A stretch of 37,180 nt of DNA from Kiritimatiellales bacterium. Its GTDB lineage: Bacteria > Verrucomicrobiota > Kiritimatiellia > Kiritimatiellales > Pontiellaceae. The stretch is taken from the NCBI GenBank assembly GCA_021734345.1, contig JAIPJC010000019.1, positions 1 to 37,180 of the forward strand. Direction: 5' to 3'. The stretch's first letter is position 1; each line of letters begins with the position of its first letter. The notes beneath the pieces were generated by a model that made no database searches, was not told the origin of the DNA, and was given only the letters and a program-made list of their open reading frames with translations. The position numbers and the translations under genes are program-made. Below are positions 15,738 to 22,987 of the stretch, in pieces.

Positions 15738-16714
15738 AGAGTCTAGCTTGTTTTTGTTGTAGGTGGGGTCGGCGCCCCCGCCCCCGCCTCGCGAAAAACC
15801 ACCTCAGGGGAACCGGGGTCACCGACCTCGGCTACAACTTTTCGGGAAAAACCCTGCTGCTCCTTTTTACAATGATTGGAGCCTTGCTCGGCACAGCCAT
15901 GGCGGACGATGTGTCCTTCAAACTTGCCAAGGAACTGCTTTCCGAAAACAGCCCCGAACTCGCGGCGGTCGAGTTCCGCCGCTTTTCCATGGAGACGGCC
16001 AAGGAACCGGAACAAGCCGCCGCCTATCTCTACGCCAGCTACGCCTATCTCAAAGCCAAGCAGAACCAATCCGCCGGCGAAATGCTCGACCGCGCCGAGA
16101 GTGCCGACCATGCGGCAACCTACGCCAACGAACACGCGCTATTGAGCGCCGAAAACGCTCGCGAAAAAAGGGACGCCGAGTCCGCTCTCTACTTCTACGA
16201 TTTGCTCTCCTCCGATAACGGCAACACCGATTTCCAAACCTTTGCGCGTCGCCGGGCCGCCGCCATCCAACTCGGCAAAGGCGACATCCTCGCGGCGAGA
16301 ACCCAGCTCGAACAATCGCCGGCCGACGAAACACGCAGCCTCCAAGCCTTGGAAACCTACGCCAACGGCAAGGATAAAAGCCCGGCAGTCGGCGGACTGT
16401 GGGGACTGATTCCCGGCGCGGGTTACTGGTATTCCGGCGAGGTGGCCAACGGCTTCCGCAGCCTGATCCTCAACAGCCTCTTTATCTATGGCATGGTTCA
16501 GACCGCCGACGACGATCAATGGGGCGCGTTTGGCGTTATCTCGTTTTTCGAGATCACCTGGTACAGCGGTAGCATCTACGGCGGCGTCGATGCCGCCCAG
16601 CGCTACAACCGTGATCGCCTCGAAACCACGACCGATGCCATCGAAGGCAGCACCTCCTACCGGCCCGACCCGGAGATCGTTGTCCCGGTCTTTAAACTCA
16701 AGGTTTTGTTCTGA
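15734..16714 (+). CDS. exported TPR protein with C-terminal membrane domain (DUF5683/TM2-like); REP element inside its signal peptide
   Basis: 326 residues. The start overlaps the YidD-fusion stop (ATGA). Residues 8-36 (CCRWGRRPRPRLAKNHL...LGYN) are the translation of a REP palindrome at 15756-15838; only after it does the hydrophobic signal core appear, SGKTLLLLFTMIGALLG (about 37-53), with a cut site near TAMA. The next in-frame ATG (15872) lies inside the hydrophobic core and would leave too short a signal. Residues 60-205 are TPR-like helices (AAAYLYASYAYLKAKQNQSA). The C-terminal domain, LWGLIPGAGYWYSGEVANGF then LILNSLFIYGMVQ and FFEITWYSGSIYGGVDAAQRY, is the PGaGqxYxG membrane module seen in TM2/DUF5683 proteins. 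Confidence 0.75.
   Translation: MKSLACFCCRWGRRPRPRLAKNHLRGTGVTDLGYNFSGKTLLLLFTMIGALLGTAMADDVSFKLAKELLSENSPELAAVEFRRFSMETAKEPEQAAAYLYASYAYLKAKQNQSAGEMLDRAESADHAATYANEHALLSAENAREKRDAESALYFYDLLSSDNGNTDFQTFARRRAAAIQLGKGDILAARTQLEQSPADETRSLQALETYANGKDKSPAVGGLWGLIPGAGYWYSGEVANGFRSLILNSLFIYGMVQTADDDQWGAFGVISFFEITWYSGSIYGGVDAAQRYNRDRLETTTDAIEGSTSYRPDPEIVVPVFKLKVLF
15756..15838 (+). repeat. REP palindrome, type GTTGTAGG, inside a coding sequence
   Basis: GTTGTAG at the left end pairs with CTACAAC at the right. Inside, GGTGGGGTCGGCGCCCCCGCC is a small hairpin, and GGGGTCACCGACCTCGGC on the right is its reverse-facing partner. A second copy of the same type lies at 24576-24656. The element is read in frame as part of the gene at 15734. 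Confidence 0.75.
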
Positions 16715-17538
16715 TGAAGCGTTTTTCCCAATGTAGACGCGGCATCCTGCCGCGTTGCGCGCACCAAGCCCGACGACCGCTCCAACGCAACGCGGCAAGA
16801 TGCCGCGTCTACATTCTCGGCCTTGTACTCTTCCCCTGCATCCTGTTTGCCGGATACCGCTTCCCGATCGGCGAACAGGCCACCTATAAAATCTACTGGG
16901 GGCTCGTATCCTGCGGAACCACCACGATCCGGTGCGATGAAGTCGTTGAAAGAGGACAAAACCTCATCCGCATCCGTGTACGTGCAAAAAGCAACTGGCT
17001 GGTCTCAACGGTCTATCCGGTCGACGACACCGTCGATTGCTTCATCGACCCCGACACCCAGCTTTCCGTCCGGATGGAAAAAAGCACGAGCGAAGGCGAC
17101 TTCATCTGCAGGGATGTCCTGGAATTCGATCGCGCAAACAACACGGCGCAATGGGATAGCCAAAGCCTCAACCTTTCGACCAACTATGCCGTCGAGGCCG
17201 GCACCTGCGATGCCGTTTCGTTCCTCTATGCCTTCCGTCAATACGATTTTGCGGAGGACCAGGCACGCGACTTCAACCTCGCCGTCGATACGGCTCTGCA
17301 CGGCGTCACCATTACCGCCAAGGAAACCGGCGACAAGGCGATCGGCGAAACGGGAAAAGCCCGCTGCCGGAAATTCATCGCCACCCCAAAACGCGACGAC
17401 CTTTTCGTCCGCAAGATTCCCGAGGAAATCTGGATCACTGCGGATGCCCGTAAAATCATGGCGAAAATGGTCGTCAAGATTCCCGTTGGGAAAGTCCGCA
17501 TCGTGCTCGCGGAATACCAACCTCCGCCCGGATTTTAA
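16714..17538 (+). CDS. DUF3108 exported protein; REP element inside its signal peptide
   Basis: 274 residues; ATG overlaps the previous TGA by one base. MKRFSQ is followed by about 28 residues encoded by a REP palindrome (CRRGILPRCAHQARRPLQRN and on to VY), then the hydrophobic core ILGLVLFPCILFA and the mature start GYRFPIGEQATYKIYWG. The latter and VRAKSNWLVSTVYPVDDTVD, PDTQLSVRMEKSTSEGD, and the end LFVRKIPEEIWITADARKIM are the DUF3108 pattern. DUF3108 proteins are periplasmic all-beta proteins in diderms with no fixed function. With four upstream genes it forms a tight row of exported proteins. The element is 84 bases with its flanking pair, so it keeps the frame. Confidence 0.85.
   Translation: MKRFSQCRRGILPRCAHQARRPLQRNAARCRVYILGLVLFPCILFAGYRFPIGEQATYKIYWGLVSCGTTTIRCDEVVERGQNLIRIRVRAKSNWLVSTVYPVDDTVDCFIDPDTQLSVRMEKSTSEGDFICRDVLEFDRANNTAQWDSQSLNLSTNYAVEAGTCDAVSFLYAFRQYDFAEDQARDFNLAVDTALHGVTITAKETGDKAIGETGKARCRKFIATPKRDDLFVRKIPEEIWITADARKIMAKMVVKIPVGKVRIVLAEYQPPPGF
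16731..16814 (+). repeat. REP palindrome, type TGTAGACGCGGCA, inside a coding sequence
   Basis: ATGTAGACGCGGCA at the left end and TGCCGCGTCTACAT at the right are exact inverse repeats. Each arm also holds its own hairpin, GCGGCA-TCC-TGCCGC on the left and GCGGCA-AGA-TGCCGC on the right. Length 84 bases, a multiple of three, read through by the DUF3108 gene. Confidence 0.8.
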
Positions 17539-17633
17539 CTGCGAAATCCTTGGCGATCCGTATTGCCATATACTTTCAGGGGACGTTATGCTCCGGCATC
17601 GTTAGTAAACCTATTAACCCAAGGAGACTAGGT

Positions 17634-18167
17634 ATGAAGAGGATGATGATTGTTGCAGTGGGATGTGTTGTGGTGGCAGGAGCATACGCGGAGAGTAAGT
17701 CGTTTCAGGCCAGTTTGACACCGGACATCGCGATTCACTCCAAGGACACCCATATCAAAGGTGTTGCATTGAGTATTTGGGGTGAAAATCCGCAATCCGC
17801 CTTGGCCATCGGATTCGTCAACGGTTCCTCCGGCGATAGCGTCGGCCTCTCGTGGGGCCTGCTCAACTACGCCGAAAACTACAAGGGAGTACAGTGGGCG
17901 TTTGCAAACTGTGCCACTGGAAAGTTTGTCGGATGGCAGGGTGGTTGCGTCAACTTTGCCGAGGATCTGACCGGACTCCAAACGGGAACCGTCAATCTGG
18001 CCAACAAACTGACCGGCTTGCAGCTCGGAATGGTGAACTATGCAAAAACCGCCGAATCCGGCGTACAGATTGGCCTCGTCAACATCATCGAGAGCAACGG
18101 ATGGTTCGATGGACTTCCAGATGAACTGGCCAAGGGCATGGTCTTCGTAAACTGGCGCTTCGAATAG
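17634..18167 (+). CDS. exported protein with G-L-Q-x-G-x-V-N surface repeats (LA_2272-like)
   Basis: 177 residues from the ATG at 17634, seven bases after AAGGAG; the frame extends upstream to 17550 without a ribosome site. Signal peptide MKRMMIVAVGCVVVAGAYA. The mature part is built from about 20-residue units of the form G-x-Q-x-G-x-V-N-x-A: SALAIGFVNGSSGD, SVGLSWGLLNYAENY, GVQWAFANCATGK, GLQTGTVNLANKLT, GLQLGMVNYAKTAES and GVQIGLVNIIESNG. Such repeats resemble the LA_2272 surface-repeat family of Leptospira and likely form a regular beta structure. Last gene of the envelope cluster; 95 bases separate it from DUF3108 and a strong terminator follows. Confidence 0.7.
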   Translation: MKRMMIVAVGCVVVAGAYAESKSFQASLTPDIAIHSKDTHIKGVALSIWGENPQSALAIGFVNGSSGDSVGLSWGLLNYAENYKGVQWAFANCATGKFVGWQGGCVNFAEDLTGLQTGTVNLANKLTGLQLGMVNYAKTAESGVQIGLVNIIESNGWFDGLPDELAKGMVFVNWRFE

Positions 18168-18183
18168 CCCATTCCCGCTGAAT

Positions 18184-18223
18184 AAAAAAAGCCGCCTCGC
18201 ATATCGTGCCCGGCGGCTTTTTT
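18184..18223. terminator. bidirectional intrinsic terminator
   Basis: AAAAAAGCCGCC (18185-18196) pairs with GGCGGCTTTTTT (18212-18223) around a 15-base loop, with A/T tracts on both sides. It ends the envelope cluster on the plus strand and holA on the minus strand. Confidence 0.85.
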
Positions 18224-18242
18224 ATTTCCAATGAATGGAAAT
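18224..18242. repeat. TTCCA-N5-TGGAA palindrome next to the terminator
   Basis: ATTTCCA-ATGAA-TGGAAAT, 7-base arms around a 5-base centre, directly after the terminator and touching the holA stop codon. Confidence 0.6.
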
Positions 18243-19339
18243 CAGCGTCGCTGCGGCTTGGGGGCGCAGAGCTTGGCGAGCAGGGTTTCGAACATGAGCT
18301 CGTGCGGGATCGAGCCGCCGGATAGCATCCGTTCATGCGTGTCGACCACCAGCTGCTTGCGGGCGGCAAGGCTGAACGCCGAGTAGGGCATCGCCTGGCT
18401 GGCAAACTTGGAGGAACGGAACCAGTGCATCTTGCGCGGATCGTCCGCCATGCCCGCAAAGTAGTCGTCCAGCTCCGGATCATTGCTCCACTGGATGCGG
18501 TTGCCGTTCATGCGGAACCAGCCGGCATCCGAGTATTCCTTGAACCGCAGGAGGTTCTGGAACATGCTTTCGATCTGGATGATCAGCCCAATGGCCGTCT
18601 GCTTCTGGAACAGCAGCTGGCGGAACATGCGGATGGCGTCGCCCAGCCGGCGTTCGGCAACCGCATCGGTGAAGTCCCACGAGATCGCCTCGCCCGAAGC
18701 GGAGGTGATCGCCTTCACGTCGTCGAGGGTCACATGCCGGTCGGCGCCCTTGTAGAGCACCATCTTTTCGACCTCGTTCATGATCTGCCGCGTTTCGAAG
18801 CCGGTCTTCTCAATAAACCCGTCGACGGCCGCGGAATCGATGGAAAACCCTTCGCGCTTGAAGAGCGTCTCCGCGCGTTTGACCGCTAGCGGCCGCGCCT
18901 CGTAGTCGCGCTCCGGAATGTCGTATTCCGTTATATCGCCCGCTTCCTTGACGGCCTTGTAGAAAGCGGAGCGCTTGTCGATGCCGGTTGCCGACATGAC
19001 CAGGAACTGGTCGGCGGCCAATCCGGCCTTGATATCGGACGACAGCTCGGCAAGCAGGCGCTTCACCCGCTCGTTCTTCATGATCACGGCATTGGACAGA
19101 AACGAAATATCGCGGAACCAAACCAGCTTCTTACCGCCAAACAGGCCGACCGTGCGGAACGCCGCGATGCACTGGTCGACCGCCGCCACCGCATCGTCGA
19201 TCTTGGCCGCGTTGCCGTCGATCACCTCCAGCACGAGCGACTGCTCCTCCTTCGGACAAATCGCATCCACCTTCTGCCGGGCGTTGTGCCCCACCAGGTA
19301 TTCATCGTTGCCGCAATAAAAATATACGTTGTCCGCCAT
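18242..19339 (-). CDS. holA: DNA polymerase III subunit delta
   Basis: 365 residues, normal for HolA (about 340). MADNVYFYCGNDEYLVGH is the opening strand plus the D/E-Y-L block. FGGKKLVWFRDISFL, DQFLVMSATGIDKRSAFYK and the helical C-terminal third (LLFQKQTAIGLIIQIESMF, FSLAARKQLVVDTHERMLSG) follow the clamp-loader delta layout: degenerate AAA+ domain I without Walker A, lid domain II, collar domain III. Delta opens the beta sliding clamp during loading. It is divergent from the HIT gene; the 73-base gap between them carries a TTCCA-N5-TGGAA palindrome. The C-terminal PKPQRR tail is short and basic. Confidence 0.92.
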   Translation of the reverse strand: MADNVYFYCGNDEYLVGHNARQKVDAICPKEEQSLVLEVIDGNAAKIDDAVAAVDQCIAAFRTVGLFGGKKLVWFRDISFLSNAVIMKNERVKRLLAELSSDIKAGLAADQFLVMSATGIDKRSAFYKAVKEAGDITEYDIPERDYEARPLAVKRAETLFKREGFSIDSAAVDGFIEKTGFETRQIMNEVEKMVLYKGADRHVTLDDVKAITSASGEAISWDFTDAVAERRLGDAIRMFRQLLFQKQTAIGLIIQIESMFQNLLRFKEYSDAGWFRMNGNRIQWSNDPELDDYFAGMADDPRKMHWFRSSKFASQAMPYSAFSLAARKQLVVDTHERMLSGGSIPHELMFETLLAKLCAPKPQRR

Positions 19340-19352
19340 GCGATTCTTCCTC

Positions 19353-19367
19353 TTCCAATCCGTGGAA
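19353..19367. repeat. TTCCA-N5-TGGAA palindrome between holA and HIT genes
   Basis: TTCCA-ATCCG-TGGAA; with flanking bases the arms are TCTTCCA / TGGAAGA (19351-19369). It lies 14 bases upstream of holA and 46 bases upstream of the HIT gene, where it could act on either promoter. Confidence 0.6.
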
Positions 19368-19412
19368 GATATGATTTAATGCCCGCGTTTGAAACAGAAA
19401 TTGGGGCAAAGC

Positions 19413-19895
19413 ATGAAAAAGACGATCTGGGCGCCGTGGCGCATTGAATATATCCTGGCCGACAAGGCTGGCGGCTGCTTTCTCTGCAAGTTGTTTGCCG
19501 AGGACAACGACCGCGACAACCTGCTGCTCCGGCGCGGCAAAACCTGCGCCGTCGTCATGAACCGCTATCCCTACACCAGCGGGCACCTGATGGTTACGCC
19601 CTACCGCCACCTCGAACACCTCAAGGACATGACGCCCGAAGAGCGGCTCGAAATGACCGATCTCACTATCGAAGCCGTCGAAATCCTGAAGACGGCGCTC
19701 AAACCCGACGGCCTCAACCTCGGCTACAACCTCGGGGCCGCCGCCGGAGCCGGGTTGAAAGACCACATCCACCAGCACATCGTCCCCCGCTGGACAGGCG
19801 ACACCAATTTCATGCCCGTCCTCGCCGGCACCCGCGTCATGCCCCAGGCCCTGCTGGAGCAATACGACGCTCTTTTCCCCCTATTCAATTCATAA
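19413..19895 (+). CDS. HIT-family nucleotide hydrolase/phosphorylase (Ap4A-type)
   Basis: 160 residues from the ATG at 19413; MKKTIWAPWRIEYILADK is the usual start of this HIT branch, while a frame start at 19389 adds eight unlike residues. GCFLCKLF (C22, C25) is the zinc-type Cys pair. TSGHLMVTPYRHLEHLKDMT and the histidine triad H118-x-H120-x-H122 in KDHIHQHIVPRW are intact. Such proteins cleave diadenosine polyphosphates or AMP conjugates in the cytosol. The TAA stop is formed where a degenerate AAACAC repeat begins (19893). Confidence 0.93.
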   Translation: MKKTIWAPWRIEYILADKAGGCFLCKLFAEDNDRDNLLLRRGKTCAVVMNRYPYTSGHLMVTPYRHLEHLKDMTPEERLEMTDLTIEAVEILKTALKPDGLNLGYNLGAAAGAGLKDHIHQHIVPRWTGDTNFMPVLAGTRVMPQALLEQYDALFPLFNS

Positions 19896-19941
19896 ACACA
19901 AAGGCTCGAAGACTCCAGAAAGCCTTCGCGCCCTCGTGTTT
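19894..19941. repeat. degenerate AAACAC...CGAAG inverted repeat
   Basis: Left arm at 19894-19911 (AAACACAAAGGCTCGAAG) and right arm at 19924-19941 match as inverse repeats at 15 of 18 positions. Related arms occur at 21022-21051 and 23819-23880. The left end supplies two bases of the HIT stop codon. Confidence 0.5.
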
Positions 19942-19955
19942 AAAATCCTCTTTGA

Positions 19956-20912
19956 TCAGAAGTGGTGAACCCAACGCAGGTTGATACGCGTTCCTTCGGG
20001 ACGGTTTTGGGCGTAGGATTCCACGTAGGTATTCAGGAAAAGATGGTCTTCCTGGCTCAGGCTCCACAATAGACCGGGACCAATACCAAACACTCGTTCT
20101 TTGCTATTAGCAACCGAGCTTCCATCCATTTCTGTATCTGTAATCTGCTTCAGGTAATATCCGTTGAATCCAATGCGCAGACTTTTCGGAATCACTTCAT
20201 ACGCCATGGCAAAGTTGGCATGGATGGCCTGCCCAGCTTGCATATCATCCGCACCCGGGAAGAAGGCCTTGTTCGGATCATTATTTTTGCTGTTCCACAA
20301 ATAATGAATACGGGTGGAAGCGGTCAGTTTCGGAGTAACAAATAGAGTGCCTGCCCAATAGGGGTTGAAGGAATACGCATTGCTTCCCTGATTCAGCTCG
20401 CGGTTATCGCTGTATTTCCCCGTAGGGAACGTAACCTGCAACTCCACACGATGCATAAAGATCGGGCCTTTCGAACCCATGATCGGATCCCACTGCACAA
20501 ACGGGCCAACTAAAATATCCCCGACTCCGGTTCCGTTGTCCCGAGGGGGCGCAGGAGAGCCAGCATAACTAAAATCCAGAGAGACCACAGGAACGATCAA
20601 ATCCATCCCCCACTTGCCGCCCAGCAAGGCTTGATCCGACATGTAGATCAGTTGGCTCAAGCTGATCCAAGCTTCCAGATCTTCTCCCGCCGCAGGACCC
20701 AGCAAATCTCCGCCGTTATTATTCTTAAACGTGTCCGACTCCCAATATTGCAGGTACTGGGTGTAGTAAAACCCCGGTCCGGCCGGCGGACCACCATCCA
20801 GAAAACTCGTAAAACCCAGATTAACCGCAGGCAGATCATACGCATGGGCCGATACCGCCATGAGTAGCATCCCTATCACCGATCGTGTCATTGTTGCTGG
20901 TCGTACTTGCAT
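19956..20912 (-). CDS. SphA/MetA-type outer-membrane beta-barrel transporter
   Basis: 318 residues from the ATG at 20910-20912, seven bases after AAGGAGG; the open frame continues to 21227 only as a shadow over gloB. Signal peptide [20 protein letters not shown] with cut after AHA (near 24). The start of the mature part, [20 protein letters not shown] then [13 protein letters not shown], and [57 protein letters not shown] and the aromatic final strand INLRWVHHF match the SphA/phenol-degradation MetA-like family. These are outer-membrane channels for hydrophobic or aromatic compounds, expression often inducible. Substrate unknown. Monocistronic. Confidence 0.85.
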   Translation of the reverse strand: MQVRPATMTRSVIGMLLMAVSAHAYDLPAVNLGFTSFLDGGPPAGPGFYYTQYLQYWESDTFKNNNGGDLLGPAAGEDLEAWISLSQLIYMSDQALLGGKWGMDLIVPVVSLDFSYAGSPAPPRDNGTGVGDILVGPFVQWDPIMGSKGPIFMHRVELQVTFPTGKYSDNRELNQGSNAYSFNPYWAGTLFVTPKLTASTRIHYLWNSKNNDPNKAFFPGADDMQAGQAIHANFAMAYEVIPKSLRIGFNGYYLKQITDTEMDGSSVANSKERVFGIGPGLLWSLSQEDHLFLNTYVESYAQNRPEGTRINLRWVHHF

Positions 20913-21048
20913 CCCCTTGCCTCCTTGGTAACGGCCCGTCCAATTACGGGACCAGTAAACAGTATTTAGCTTATAAGGAAGATACCTATCGTCGACAAGT
21001 ATTTTGAGAGCCCAAGAGTCTCTTCTTCGTGCCCTTCGAGCCTTGGTG

Positions 21049-21744
21049 TTAAAAGGAATCCTTCTGCTTCCGCAGTGCGGTGAATTCCTCAACGGTATCG
21101 ACGCGCAGGAACGGGTTGGTTTTCTTCTCTTCGCCGAGCGTGGCGAAGATCGCGGCCGCGGGATCGGACCGGTAGAGTTCGAGCCGCGCCTGCATGTCGG
21201 CATTGCCCGGCTCGACGCCCAGCGCAAACTCCATGCTGGCGACCAGATAGTCGTGCCCTCCGAAGATGCAGGTATCGTCCGGCAACGCGCGGATTTTCAA
21301 AAGACTAGTGAAAAACTGTTCCGCCGTTCCGCCGCGCAAGTGGCCGCACGCACCGTTGATCAGCGTGTCGCCGGCAAACAAAACGCCAAGCGCCGGGAAA
21401 TGGTAGACCTTGTGGACAGCCATGTGCCCCGGTGTTGAAATGGAACGGCAGACGGTTCCAAGTATGGAAAACTCGTGCCCCTCCACGCCTGGGCTCATCG
21501 CTTGCACGCCCAACCGATCCATGATGTCGCGGCACCCGTCGATATGGTCGTGGTGCGTGTGGGTGACCAGGATCCTCTGTAGGCGCAGATCGTTTTCTTC
21601 CAAGGCTTCAAAAACCGGCTGTGCTTCGCCCGCATCGATCAAGACGGCATCGCCAGCGTGGCAAACGAGATACACAAAGTTATCGCGCAGCACCGGCACC
21701 GCCAGCACTTCGTATTCGTTAAACTGGAATCGAGTCGTTTTCAT
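21049..21744 (-). CDS. gloB: hydroxyacylglutathione hydrolase-like metallo-beta-lactamase fold enzyme
   Basis: 231 residues, slightly shorter than GloB (about 250). Metal site H62-x-H64-x-D66-H67 in [10 protein letters not shown], further ligands in [10 protein letters not shown] and [13 protein letters not shown]. The C-terminal region has [20 protein letters not shown] and [10 protein letters not shown], both specific for the glyoxalase II branch. The enzyme hydrolyses S-D-lactoylglutathione to D-lactate in methylglyoxal removal; the true thiol cofactor in this organism is unknown. Its start overlaps the end of the cupin gene by 26 bases. The TAA stop lies on the edge of an AACACC repeat arm. 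Confidence 0.88.
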   Translation of the reverse strand: MKTTRFQFNEYEVLAVPVLRDNFVYLVCHAGDAVLIDAGEAQPVFEALEENDLRLQRILVTHTHHDHIDGCRDIMDRLGVQAMSPGVEGHEFSILGTVCRSISTPGHMAVHKVYHFPALGVLFAGDTLINGACGHLRGGTAEQFFTSLLKIRALPDDTCIFGGHDYLVASMEFALGVEPGNADMQARLELYRSDPAAAIFATLGEEKKTNPFLRVDTVEEFTALRKQKDSF

Positions 21745-22051
21745 AGAACACGGCCAGCCAAATGGTTTTTTCGGTTTTGGAGGTGGATTCGACGCGGTGG
21801 CGTCGGTGCGCGGGAATCACCAGATGGTCGCCGGGTTTGAGCTCCACTTGCCCGTTCTCGAAGGCGAGCACCGCCGAGCCGGAAACAAGCATCACCCATT
21901 CGTTCTGTTTCTGGTCGTACCAAAACCCTTCCGGCGAGGCATGCCCGTCGGAAACGATCCGTTCGATCCGCACGTTTTTATTTTCTGCCAGCACCGAAAC
22001 CAATTCCGCGGGGAGATCGACGAAAATATTATTGAACAGGCTTTCAACCAT
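21719..22051 (-). CDS. small cupin-domain protein
   Basis: 110 residues: a single cupin barrel. EWVMLVSGSAVLAFENGQVE (motif 1 region, with E then G) and LKPGDHLVIPAHRRHRVEST (motif 2, PGD-x(n)-P-x-H) give a metal site that keeps one Glu and two His-rich positions. No signal peptide, so cytosolic. It overlaps gloB by 26 bases and the two are clearly coupled, hinting at a role in aldehyde or metabolite handling, but no substrate can be named. Confidence 0.8.
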   Translation of the reverse strand: MVESLFNNIFVDLPAELVSVLAENKNVRIERIVSDGHASPEGFWYDQKQNEWVMLVSGSAVLAFENGQVELKPGDHLVIPAHRRHRVESTSKTEKTIWLAVFYENDSIPV

Positions 22052-22073
22052 ATAATTTCCCCTTATCTAAAAA

Positions 22074-22106
22074 GAAAAGGCGCAGCTTGAAAGCTACGCC
22101 TTTCTC
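22074..22106 (-). terminator. intrinsic terminator of the small barrel gene
   Basis: AAAGGCG (22076-22082) pairs with CGCCTTT (22097-22103), extended inside by AGCTT / AAGCT (22084-22088, 22091-22095) with one mismatch on each side. On the minus strand it is followed by TTCTTTTT. It lies 48 bases after the stop at 22151. Confidence 0.8.
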
Positions 22107-22150
22107 TAATTCTTTCTTATGACAAAGCTCATGTGAGCATGAGATCATTT

Positions 22151-22783
22151 TTAGAATGTAACTGCAAGTACCGCCGAGACGGTCGCACCCGAACCAGTGA
22201 ATGTACCGTCGGCGGTCGCGCCACCTCCGAAGTCAAACTCCACATCATTGGCGAACCCTTCATAGCCGACTTCCAGACCAATCTCAACATTCGAGCCTAG
22301 TAAGACGAATGCGCCTCCCTTGATACCGTACATGACATAACCACCACGTCCATCGGTCATTCCAGTGATTTCCTGCTCGGCAACGCCCAAACCCACAAAA
22401 GGGGTAATTTCAAAAATAAGGATATCCCCTGCTTTTGCAGCAACACCGCCCTGAATCATGGCTCCAATTGCCGATAAGTTAACTTCGTCTATCCCATCTT
22501 TCCCTCTGTTTTCCGTAAAAAAAACGCCACCACCCAATACACCTCCAATTGTGGATTCATTGGCTCCCCAAAAACGTTTCACTACCAATATCTCAAGCTG
22601 CCCGCCGCCGTCATCCTCGAGTGATGCCGTTCCAGCCCCATCAACTTCCAACTCTTCAACTCCGGGAGCATTTCCTAGCGAAACACGGATTCCAAAGTCG
22701 CCTTTTTTGGCGACATCCTGTCCAAATGCCGAAACCCCAAACATCATCGCAATAACAATCAACCCCTTGATACAACCCTTCAT
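22151..22783 (-). CDS. small outer-membrane beta-barrel protein, unknown function
   Basis: 210 residues. Signal peptide MKGCIKGLIVIAMMFGVSAF (cut after AFG, near 21). The mature part is glycine-rich alternating strands (GQLEILVVKRFWG, STIGGVLGGGVFF, GDILIFEITPFVGLGVAEQE, VEIGLEVGYEGF) and ends in a terminal strand VSAVLAVTF with final phenylalanine, the BAM recognition signal. Likely an eight-stranded OmpX/OmpA-like barrel; acidic loops. It stands alone with its own terminator and about 200 AT-rich bases upstream, in which I see no clear promoter or structure. Confidence 0.75.
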   Translation of the reverse strand: MKGCIKGLIVIAMMFGVSAFGQDVAKKGDFGIRVSLGNAPGVEELEVDGAGTASLEDDGGGQLEILVVKRFWGANESTIGGVLGGGVFFTENRGKDGIDEVNLSAIGAMIQGGVAAKAGDILIFEITPFVGLGVAEQEITGMTDGRGGYVMYGIKGGAFVLLGSNVEIGLEVGYEGFANDVEFDFGGGATADGTFTGSGATVSAVLAVTF

Positions 22784-22987
22784 GTACGTTCCCCTATTCC
22801 CAGTTTGTCCACTATAGCTCCTTCCTCATACATGGTGTGGCGTCCATGATAAAGGTGCGATTGAATCCTTCAAATCACCGAATAAGTAGAGAACATATTT
22901 TTTATATTCTAACAAGCGTATATATGTATTTTAATCAATATTTATTGATTTGCGTGATCGTGGTTAGACTGCGATGTGCAAAAGAAA

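Noticed and set aside
16481-17180. Possibility that the REP inserts in 15734 and 16714 are CRISPR repeats
   Set aside because: Single palindromic pairs with no regular spacer-repeat array anywhere in the window, and no cas genes.
20913-21227. N-terminal extension of the MetA-like barrel
   Set aside because: It is a shadow over gloB and the repeat region; the ATG at 20912 has a strong ribosome site and a signal peptide.
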